Source: Archivesica marissinica (Eukaryota > Mollusca > Bivalvia > Venerida > Vesicomyidae). From it: DNA of 64,000 nucleotides. Both the position numbers and the translations under genes were made by a program. Below, in pieces: positions 53,271 to 64,000 of this stretch (its first letter is position 1; the number at the start of each line of letters is the position of its first letter). The stretch lies in NCBI GenBank assembly GCA_014843695.1, contig CM026391.1, forward strand, positions 36,459,064 to 36,523,063, written 5' to 3'. The notes under the pieces were generated by a model. It worked only from the letters and a program-made list of their open reading frames with translations, did not search any database and was not told the origin of the DNA.

Positions 53271-54235
53271 TAATCACTAACCATCACGACATCTATGTTC
53301 TCCTTCCAGCATTCTATATGGTGCTCACTAACTATCACGACATCTATGTTCTCCTTCCAGCATTCTATATGGTGCTCACTAACTATCACGACATGTATGT
53401 TCTCCTTCCAGCATTCTATATGGTGCTCACTAACTATCACGACATGTATGTTCTCCTTCCAGCATTCTATATGGTGCTCACTAACTATCACGACATGTAT
53501 GTTCTCCTTCCAGCATTCTATATGGTAATCACTAACTATCACGACATGTATGTTCTCCCTACAGCATTCTATATGGTGCTCACTAACTATCACGACATGT
53601 ATGTTCTCCCTACAGCATTCTATATGGTGTTCACTAACAATCACGACTTGTATGTTCTCCTTCCAGCATTCTATATGGTGCCCAGTAACCATCACGACAT
53701 GTATGTTCTCCATACAGCATTCTATATGGTAATCACTAACTATCACGACATGTATGTTCTCCCTACAGCATTCTATATGGTAATCACTAACTATCACGAC
53801 ATGTATGTTCTCCTTCCAACATTCTATATGGTAATCACTAACTATAGCGACATGTATGTTCTCCCTACAGCATTATATATGGTAATCACTAACTATCACG
53901 ACATGTATGTTCTCCTTCCAGCATTCTATATGGTGCTCACTAACTATCACGACATGTATGTTCTCCTTCCAGCATTCTATATGGTAATCACTAACTATAA
54001 CGACATGTATGTTCTCCCTACAGCATTCTATATGGTAATCACTAACTATCACGACATGTATGTTCTCCTTCCAGCATTCTATATGGTGCTCACTAACTAT
54101 CACGACATGTATGTTCTCCCTACAGCATTCTATATGGTAATCACTAACCATCACGACATGTATGTTCTCCTTCCAGCATTCTATATGGTGCTCACTAACT
54201 ATCACGACATGTATGTTCTCCCTACAGCATTCTAT

Positions 54236-54265
54236 ATGGTGTCACTAACATCACGCTTGTATGTT
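54236..54265. other. Short deletion patch
   Basis: TATGGTGTCACTAACATCACGCTTGTATG lacks three bases relative to the sibling monomer (GTGTTCACTAACAATCACGACTTG) seen at 53626, 55610 and elsewhere. The neighbouring monomers are regular. Confidence 0.72.
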
Positions 54266-54743
54266 CTCCTTCCAGCATTCTATATGGTGCCCAGTAACCA
54301 TCACGACATGTATGTTCTCCTTACAGCATTCTATATGGTAATCACTAACTATCACGACATGTATGTTCTCCTTCCAACATTCTATATGGTAATCACTAAC
54401 TATCACGACATGTATGTTCTCCTTCCAGCATTCTATATGGTAATCACTAACTATCACGACATGTATGTTCTCCTTCCAGCATTCTATATGGTGCTCACTA
54501 ACTATCACGACATGTATGTTCTCCTTCCAGCATTCTATATGGTAATCACTAACTATCACGACATGTATGTTCTCCTTCCAGCATTCTATATGGTAATCAC
54601 TAACTATCACGACATGTATGTTCTCCTTCCAGCATTCTATATGGTGCTCACTAACTATCACGACATGTATGTTCTCCTTCCAGCATTCTATATGGTGCTC
54701 ACTAACTATCACGACATGTATGTTCTCCTTCCAGCATTCTATA

Positions 54744-54962
54744 TGGTGCATAACATCACGACATGTATGTTCTCCTACAGCATTCTATATGGTAATCACT
54801 AACTATCACGACATGTATGTTCTCCCTACAGCATTCTATATGGTAATCACTAACTATCACGACATGTATGTTTCCTTCCAACATTAAATATGGTAATCAC
54901 TAAATATAACGACATGTATGTTCTCCCTACAGCATTCTATATGGTAATCACTAACATCACGA
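54744..54962. other. Indel-dense patch
   Basis: ATGGTGCATAACATCACG, TTCTCCTACAGC, ATGTTTCCTTCC and ACTAACATCACG each lack bases relative to sibling units within about 220 bp. An ACATTAAATATGG-bearing monomer at 54881 falls in this patch and is 254 bp before the next marker, one base short of five monomers. Both sides are in perfect register. Confidence 0.75.
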
Positions 54963-57900
54963 CATGTATGTTCTCCTTCCAGCATTCTATATGGTGCTCA
55001 CTAACTATCACGACATGTATGTTCTCCCTACAGCATTCTATATGGTAATCACTAACTATCACGACATGTATGTTCTCCCTACAGCATTCTATATGGTAAT
55101 CACTAACTATCACGACATGTATGTTTTCCTTCCAACATTAAATATGGTAATCACTAACAATAGCGACATGTATGTTCTCCCTACAGCATTATATATGGTA
55201 CTCACTAACTATCACGACATGTATGTTCTCCTTCCAGCATTCTATATGGTGCTCACTAACTATCACGACATGTATATTCTCCTTCCAGCATTCTATATGG
55301 TAATCACTAACAATAACGACATGTATGTTCTCCTTCCAGCATTCTATATGGTGCCCAGTAACCATCACATCATGTATGTTCTCCTTCCAGCATTCTATAT
55401 GGTAATCACTAACCATCACGACATCTATGTTCTCTTTCCAGCATTCTATATGGCGCTCACTAACTATCACGACATGTATGTTCTCCTTCCAGCATTCTAT
55501 ATGGTAATCACTAACTATCACGACATGTATTTTCTCCCTACAGCATTCTTTATGGTGCTCACTAACTATCACGACCTGTATGTTCTCCCTACAGCAGTCT
55601 ATATGGTGTTCACTAACAATCACGACTTGTATGTTCTCCTTCCAGCATTCTATATGGTGCCCAGTAAACATCACGACATGTATGTTCTCCATACAGCATT
55701 CTATATGGTAATCACTAACTATCACGACATGTATGTTCTCCCTACAGCATTCTATATGGTAATCACTAACTATCACGACATGTATGTTTTCCTTCCAACA
55801 TTAAATATGGTAATCACTAACAATAGCGACATGTATGTTCTCCCTACAGCATTATATATGGTACTCACTAACTATCACGACATGTATGTTCTCCTTCCAG
55901 CATTCTATATGGTGCTCACTAACTATCACGACATGTATATTCTCCTTCCAGCATTCTATATGGTAATCACTAACTCTAATGACACGTATGTTCACCCTAC
56001 AGCATTCTATATGGTAATCACTAACTATCACGACATGTATGTTCTCCTTCCAGCATTTTATATGGTAATCACTAACTATCACGACATATTTGTTCTCCCT
56101 ACAGCATTCTATATAGTAATCACTAACCATCACGACATCTATGTTCTCCTTCCAGCATTCTATATGGTGCTCACTAACTATCACGACATCTATGTTCTCT
56201 TTCCAGCATTCTATATGGTGCTCACTAACTATAACGACATGTATATTCTCCTTCCAGCATTCTATATGGTGCTCACTAACTATCACGACATGTATGTTCT
56301 CCTTCCATCATTCTATATGGTGCTCACTAACTATCACGACACATATGTTCTTCTTCCAGCATTCTATATGGTAATCACTAACCATCACGACATCTAGGTT
56401 CTCTTTCCAGCATTCTATATGGTGCTCACTAACTATCACGACATGTATGTTCTCCTTCCAGCATTCTATTTGGTAATCACTAACTATCATGACATGTATG
56501 TTCTCCCTACATCATTATTTATGGTGCTCACTAACTATCACGACATGTATGTTCTCCCTACAGCATTCTATATGGTGTTCACTAACAATCACGACTTGTA
56601 TGTTCTCCTTCCAGCATTCTATATGGTGCCCAGTAACCATCACGACATGTATGTTCTCCATACAGCATTCTATATGGTAATCACTAACTATCACGACATG
56701 TATGTTCTCCCTACAGCATTCTATATGGTAATCACTAACTATCACGACATGTATGTTTTCCTTCCAACATTAAATATGGTAATCACTAACAATAGCGACA
56801 TGTATGTTTTCCCTACAGCATTATATATGGTAATCACTAACTATCACGACATGTATGTTCTCCTTCCAGCATTCTATATGGTGCTCACTAACTATCACGA
56901 CATGTATGTTCTCCCTACAGCATTCTATATGGTAATCACTAACCATCACGACATCTATGTTCTCCTTCCAGCATTCTATATGGTGCTCACTAACTATCAC
57001 GACATCTATGTTCTCTTTCCAGCATTCTATATGGTGCTCACTAACTATCACGACATGTATGTTCTCCTTCCAGCATTCTATATGGTGCTCATTAACTATC
57101 ACGACATGTATGTTCTCCTTCCAGCATTCTATATGGTGCTCACTAACAATCACGACACATATGTTCTCCTTCCAGCATTATATATGGTAATCACTAACCA
57201 TCACGACATGTATGTTCTCCCTACAACATTCTTTATGGTGCTCACTAACTATCACGACATGTATGTTCTCCCTACAGCAGTCTATATGGTGTTCACTAAC
57301 AATCACGATTTGTATGTTCTCCTTCCAGCATTCTATATGGTGCCCAGTAACCATCACGACATGTATGTTCTCCATACAGCATTCTATATGGTAATCACTA
57401 ACTATCACGACATGTATGTTCTCCCTACAGCATTCTATATGGTAATCACTAACTATCACGACATGTATGTTTTCCTTCCAACATTAAATATGGTAGTCAC
57501 TAACAATAGCGACATGTATGTTCTCCCTACAGCATTATATATGGTAATCACTAACTATCACGACATGTATGTTCTCCTTCCAGCATTCTATATGGTGCTC
57601 ACTAACTATCACGACATGTATGTTCTCCTTCCAGCATTCTATATGGTAATCACTAACTCTAATGACACGTATGTTCACCCTACAGCATTCTATATGGTAA
57701 TCACTAACTATCACGACATGTATGTTCTCCTTCCAGCATTTTATATGGTAATCACTAACTATCACGACATGTATGTTCTCCCTACAGCATTCTATATGGT
57801 AATCACCAACCATCACGACATCTATGTTCTCCTTCCAGCATTCTATATGGTGCTCACTAACTATCACGACATCTATGTTCTCTTTCCAGCATTCTATATG

Positions 57901-60900
57901 GTGCTCACTAACTATAACGACATGTATGTTCTCCTTCCAGCATTCTATATGGTGCTCACTAACTATCACGACATGTATGTTCTCCTTCCATCGTTCTATA
58001 TGGTGCTCACTAACTATCACGACACATATGTTCTCCTTCCAGCATTCTATATTGGAATCACTAAACATCACGACATCTAGGTTCTCTTTCCAGCATTCTA
58101 TATGGTGCTCACTAACTATCACGACATGTATGTTCTCCCTACAGCATTCTTTATGGTGCTCACTAACTATCACGACATGTATGTTCTCCCTACAGCATTC
58201 TATATGGTGTTCACTAACAATCACGACTTGTATGTTCTCCTTCCAGCATTCTATATGGTGCCCAGTAACCATCACGACATGTATGTTCTCCATACAGCAT
58301 TCTATATGGTAATCACTAACTATCACGACATGTATGTTCTCCCTACAGCATTCTATATGGTAATCACTAACTATCACGACATGTATGTTTTCCTTCCAAC
58401 ATTAAATATGGTAATCACTAACAATAGCGACATGTATGTTCTCCCTACAGCATTATATATGGTAATCACTAACAATCACGACATGTATGTTCTCCTTCCA
58501 GCATTCTATATGGTGCTCACTAACTATCACGACATGTATGTTCTCCCTACAGCATTCTATATGGTAATCACTAACCATCACGACATCTATGTTCTCCTTC
58601 CAGCATTCTATATGGTGCTCACTAACTATCACGACATCTATGTTCTCTTTCCAGCATTCTATATGGTGCTCACTAACTATCACGACATGTATGTTCTCCT
58701 TCCAGCATTCTATATGGTGCTCATTAACTATCACGACACATATTTTCTCCTTCCAGCATTCTATGTGGTGCTCACTAACTATCACGACATGTATGTTCTC
58801 CTTCCAGCATTCTATATGGTAATCACTAACTATCACGATATGTATGTTCTCCCTACAGCATTCTTTATGGTGCTCAATAACTATCACGACATGTATGTTC
58901 TCCCTACAGCATTCTATATGGTGTTCACTAACAATCACGACTTGTATGTTCTCCTTCCAGCATTCTATATGGTGCCCAGTAACCATCACGACTTGTATGT
59001 TCTCCATACAGCATTCTATATGGTAATCACTAACTATCACGACATGTATGTTCTCCCTACAGCATTCTATATGGTAATCACTAACTATCACGACATGTAT
59101 GTTTTCCTTCCAACATTAAATATGGTAATCACTAACAATAGCGACATGTATGTTCTCCCTACAGCATTATATATGGTAATCACTAACTATCACGACATGT
59201 ATATTCTCCTTCCAGCATTCTATATGGTGCTCACTAACTATCGCGACATATATGTTCTCCTTCCAGCATTCTATATGGTAATCACTAACTCTAATGACAC
59301 GTATGTTTACCCTACAGCATTCTATATGGTAATCACTAACTATCACGACATGTATGTTCTCCTTCCAGCATTCTATATGGTGCTCACTAACTATCACGAC
59401 ATGTATGTTCTCCCTACAGCATTCTATATGGTAATCACTAACCATCACGACATCTATGTTCTCCTTCCAGCATTCTATATGGTGCTCACTAACTATCACG
59501 ACATGTATGTTCTCCCTACAGCATTCTATATGGTGTTCACTAACAATCACGTCTTGTATGTTCTCCTTCCAGCATTCTATATGGTGCCCAGTAACCATCA
59601 CGACATGTATGTTCTCCATACAGCATTCTATATGGTAATCACTAACTATCACGACATGTATGTTCTCCTTCCAGCATTCTATATGGTGCTCACTAACTAT
59701 CACGACATCTATGTTCTCTTTCCAGCATTCTATATGGTGCTCACTAACTATAACGACATGTATGTTCTCCTTCCAGCATTCTATATGGTGCTCACTAACT
59801 ATCACGACATGTATGTTCTCCTTCCATCATTCTATATGGTGCTCACTAACTATCACGACACATATGTTCTCCTTCCAGCATTCTATATGGTAATCACTAA
59901 CCATCACGACATCTAGGTTCTCTTTCCAGCATTCTATATGGTGCTCACTAACTATCACGACATGTATGTTCTCCCTACAGCATTCTTTATGGTGCTCACT
60001 AACTATCACGACATGTATGTTCTCCTTCCAGCATTCTATATGGTGCCCAGTAACCATCACGACATGTATGTTCTCCATACAGCATTCTATATGGTAATCA
60101 CTAACTATCACGACATGTATGTTCTCCCTACAGCATTCTATATGGTAATCACTAACTATCACGACATGTATGTTTTCCTTCCAACATTAAATATGGTAAT
60201 CACTAACAATAGCGACATGTATGTTCTCCCTACAGCATTATATATGGTAATCACTAACAATCACGACATGTATGTTCTCCTTCCAGCATTCTATATGGTG
60301 CTCACTAACTATCACGACATGTATGTTCTCCCTACAGCATTCTATATGGTAATCACTAACTATCACGACATGTATGTTCTCCCTACAGCATTCTATATGG
60401 TAATCACTAACTATCACGACATGTATGTTCTCCTTCCAGCATTAAATATGGTAATCACTAACTATAACGACATGTATGTTCTCCCTACAGCATTATATAT
60501 GGTAATCACTAACTATCACGACATGTATGTTCTCCTTCCAGCATTCTATATGGTGCTCACTAACTATCACGACATGTATGTTCTCCTTCCAGCATTCTAT
60601 ATGGTAATCACTAACTATCACGACATGTATGTTCTCCCTACAGCATTCTATATGGTGCTCACTAACTATCACGACATGTATGTTCTCCCTACAGCATTCT
60701 ATATGGTGTTCACTAACAATCACGACATGTATGTTCTCCTTCCAGCATTCTATATGGTGCCCAGTAACCATCACGACATGTATGTTCTCCATACAGCATT
60801 CTATATGGTAATCACTAACTATCACGACATGTATGTTCTCCCTACAGCATTCTATATGGTAATCACTAACTATCACGACATGTATGTTTTCCTTCCAACA

Positions 60901-63900
60901 TTAAATATGGTAATCACTAACAATAGCGACATGTATGTTCTCCCTACAGCATTATATATGGTAATCACTAACTATCACGACATGTATATTCTCCTTCCAG
61001 CATTCTATATGGTGCTCACTAACTATCACGACATATATGTTCTCCTTCCAGCATTCTATATGGTAATCACTAACTCTAATGACACGTATGTTCACCCTAC
61101 AGCATTCTATATGGTAATCACTAACTATCACGACATGTATGTTCTCCTTCCAGCATTCTATATGGTGCTCACTAACTATCACGACATGTATGTTCTCCCT
61201 ACAGCATTCTATATGGTAATCACTAACCATCACGACATCTATGTTCTCCTTCCAGCATTCTATATGGTGCTCACTAACTATCACGACATGTATGTTCTCC
61301 CTACAGCATTCTATATGGTGTTCACTAACAATCACGTCTTGTATGTTCTCCTTCCAGCATTCTATATGGTGCCCAGTAACCATCACGACATGTATGTTCT
61401 CCCTACAGCATTCTATATGGTAATCACTAACTATCACGCCATGTATGTTTTCCTTCCAACATTAAATATGGTAATCACTAACAATAGCGACATGTATGTT
61501 CTCCCTACAGCATTATATATGGTAATCACTAACTATCACGACATGTATGTTCTCCTTCCAGCATTCTATATGGTGCTCACTAACTATCACGACATGTATG
61601 TTCTCCCTACAGCATTCTATATGGTAATCACTAACCATCACGACATCTATGTTCTCCTTCCAGCATTCTATATGGTGCTCACTAACTATCACGACATCTA
61701 TGTTCTCTTTCCAGCATTCTATATGGTGCTCACTAACTATCACGACATGTATGTTCTCCTTCCAGCATTCTATATGGTGCTCACTAACTATCACGACATG
61801 TATGTTCTCCTTCCAGCATTCTATATGGTGCTCACTAACAATCACGACACATATGTTCTCCTTCCAGCATTCTATATGGTAATCACTAACCATCACGACA
61901 TCTATGTTCTCTTTCCAGCATTCTATATGGTGCTCACTAACTATCACGACATGTATGTTCTCCTTCCAGCATTCTATATGGTAATCACTAACTATCACGA
62001 CATGTATGTTCTCCCTACAGCATTCTTTATGGTGTTCACTAACAATCACGACTTGTATGTTCTCCTTCCAGCATTCTATATGGTGCCCAGTAACCATCAC
62101 GACATGTATGTTCTCCATACAGCATTCTATATGGTAATCACTAACTATCACGACATGTATGTTCTCCCTACAGCATTCTATATGGTAATCACTAACTATC
62201 ACGACATGTATGTTTTCCTTCCAACATTAAATATGGTAATCACTAACAATAGCGACATGTATGTTCTCCCTACAGCATTATATATGGTAATCACTAACTA
62301 TCACGACATGTATGTTCTCCTTCCAGCATTCTATATGGTGCTCACTAACTATCACGACATGTATGTTCTCCTTCCAGCATTCTATATGGTAATCACTAAC
62401 TCTAATGACACGTATGTTCACCCTACAGCATTCTATATGGTAATCACTAACTATCACGACATGTATGTTCTCCTTCCAGCATTTTATATGGTAATCACTA
62501 ACTATCACGACATGTATGTTCTCCCTACAGCATTCTATATGGTAATCACTAACTATCACGACATGTATGTTCTCCCTACAGCATTCTATATGGTACTCAC
62601 TAACTATCACGACATGTATGTTCTCCTTCCAGCATTCTATATGGTGCTCACTAACTATCACGACATGTATGTTCTCCTTCCAGCATTCTATATGGTAATC
62701 ACTAACTATAACGACATGTATGTTCTCCTTCCAGCATTCTATATGGTGCCCACTAACCATCACGACATGTATGTTCTCCTTCCAGCATTCTATATGGTAA
62801 TCACTAACCATCACGACATCTATGTTCTCTTTCCAGCATTCTATATGGTGCTCACTAACTATCACGACATGTATGTTCTCCTTCCAGCATTCTATATGGT
62901 AATCACTAACTATCACGACATGTATGTTCTCCCTACAGCATTCTTTATGGTGCTCACTAACTATCACGACATGTATGTTCTCCCTACAGCAGTATATATG
63001 GTGTTCACTAACAATCACGACTTGTATGTTCTCCTTCCAGCATTCTATATGGTGCCCAGTAACCATCACGACATGTATGTTCTCCATACAGCATTCTATA
63101 TGGTAATCACTAACTATCACGACATGTATGTTCTCCCTACAGCATTCTATATGGTAATCACTAACTATCACGACATGTATGATTTACTTCCAACATTAAA
63201 TATGGTAATCACTAACAATAGCGACATGTATGTTCTCCCTACAGCATTATATATGGTAATCACTAACTATCACGACATGTATGTTATCCTTCCAGCATTC
63301 TATATGGTGCTCACTAACTATCACGACATGTATGTTCTCCTTCCAGCATTCTATATGGTAATCACTAACTCTAATGACACGTATGTTCACCCTACAGCAT
63401 TCTATATGGTAATCACTAACTATCACGACATGTATGTTCTCCTTCCAGCATTTTATATGGTAATCACTAACTATCACGACATATATGTTCTCCTTCCAGC
63501 ATTCTATATGGTGCTCACTAACTATCACGACATCTATGTTCTCTTTCCAGCATTCTATATGGTACTCATTAACTATAACGACATGTATGTTCTCCTTCCA
63601 GCATTCTATATGGTGCTCACTAACTATCACGACATGTATGTTCTCCTTCCAGCATTCTATATGGTGCTCACTAACACTCACGACACATATGTTCTCCTTC
63701 CAGCATTCTATATGGTAATCACTAACCATCACGACATCTATGTTCTCTTTCCAGCATTCTATATGGTGCTCACTAACTATCACGACATGTATGTTCTCCT
63801 TCCAGCATTCTATATGGTAATCACTAACTATCACGACATGTATGTTCTCCCTACAGCATTCTTTATGGTGCTCACTAACTATCACGACATGTATGTTCTC

Positions 63901-64000
63901 CCTACAGCAGTATATATGGTGTTCACTAACAATCACGACTTGTATGTTCTCCTTCCAGCATTCTATATGGTGCCCAGTAACCATCACGACATGTATGTTC

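Larger units (their letters stand above)
31153..64000. repeat. 51-bp satellite array (right array, about 640 monomers)
   Basis: Continuous head-to-tail 51-bp monomers; a clean one lies at 31675-31725. Key landmarks in order are ATGGTAATCACTAAC, TATCACGACATG, TATGTTCTCCTTCCAG and CATTCTAT. Base counts are G6 C13 A15 T17 (37% GC, C-skewed on the plus strand). Four cassettes of variation combine: GTAATCAC, GTGCTCAC, GTGCCCAG or GTGTTCAC; TATCAC, TATAAC, TATAGC or CATCAC; ATGTATG, ACGTATG, ATCTATG or TTGTATG; and TTCCAGC, CTACAGC, TTCCAAC, CTACAAC or CTATAAC. It reads as AFYMVITNYHDMYVLLP on plus and is also open on minus. No relation to the 27-mer is visible. Confidence 0.98.
53271..64000. repeat. 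51-mer cassette HOR, units of 11-21 monomers
   Basis: The marker ACATTAAATATGG starts at 55135, 55798, 56767, 57481, 58399, 59113, 60184, 60898, 61459, 62224 and 63193. The intervals are 13, 19, 14, 18, 14, 21, 14, 11, 15 and 19 monomers, every one an exact multiple of 51. Each marker lies about 140 bp after a GTGCCCAGTAACC monomer that usually follows a GTGTTCACTAACAATCACG monomer. A 32-35 monomer super-period (56767 to 58399 to 60184; 57481 to 59113 to 60898) is visible. The window ends inside this HOR, so the array continues to the right. Confidence 0.9.

Noticed and set aside
51737..54802. 1,021-codon plus-strand frame in the 51-bp array, a possible repeat protein
   Set aside because: It overlaps long minus-strand frames over the same DNA and starts and stops within monomers. 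Substitutions fall on first and second codon positions as readily as on third positions. There is no non-repeat flanking domain.
31153..64000. CENP-B box, as evidence of a functional centromere
   Set aside because: I found no match to the TTCG....A..CGGG pattern in either monomer. The rare TTCGATATGG variant lacks the second half.
31153..64000. 51-mer derived from a doubled 27-mer (54 bp minus 3)
   Set aside because: Comparing both strands by eye gives no shared word longer than a few bases, and composition and skew differ.
1..64000. Transposon, tRNA, rRNA or viral insertion within the arrays
   Set aside because: Apart from the gap, the two low-complexity patches and short indel clusters, every stretch examined resolves into 27- or 51-bp monomers.

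Overview
This window is repetitive satellite DNA from end to end, and I find no gene in it. It holds two tandem arrays that show no visible similarity to each other, separated by a run of exactly 1000 N. The left array (1-30152) has a 27-bp monomer, about 1,100 copies. The right array (31153-64000) has a 51-bp monomer, about 640 copies. Arrays this long with layered higher-order repeats (HORs) point to a eukaryotic chromosome (pericentromeric, subtelomeric or other heterochromatin) assembled from long reads. Many monomer variants look like CpG decay, which suggests a CpG-methylating lineage such as many animals or plants. The species cannot be told from the sequence.

Left array: 1-4440 is nearly pure canonical monomer, with one variant haplotype recurring 27 and then 32 monomers apart. 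From about 4440 a second monomer type appears (GCGCACGTGKAAC or GGGCATGTGGAAC cores) and nested HORs begin. These are a 0.67-0.78 kb block in three copies (4920-7140), a 3,056-bp unit in two tandem copies (6745-12750), a 1,079-bp duplication (about 11815-13850), related blocks 1.6-2.35 kb apart (13850-18720), 2.07-2.10 kb and 1.03-1.08 kb units (18720-22750), and a roughly 0.98-1.0 kb unit in several copies (22750-28690). A truncated third copy of the 3,056-bp family (about 28930-30152) runs into the gap.

Right array: a 1.9-2.04 kb HOR (31153 to about 37570), a 31/33-monomer HOR tagged by a 9-bp insertion (37570-42730), a 41/55-monomer HOR tagged by TCTAGA (42730-49700), a more uniform stretch (49700-53270), and cassettes of 11-21 monomers (53270-64000). 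Marker spacings in the last block are all exact multiples of 51.

The very long open reading frames on both strands are an arithmetic consequence of monomer lengths divisible by three and are not called as genes. I see no tRNA, rRNA, transposon, CRISPR array, telomere repeat or promoter. The main points of interest are the HOR architecture, purine-pyrimidine alternation kept across 27-mer variants, a splice-acceptor-like layout in every 51-mer, and several signs of assembly or consensus error around the gap and in indel-dense patches.
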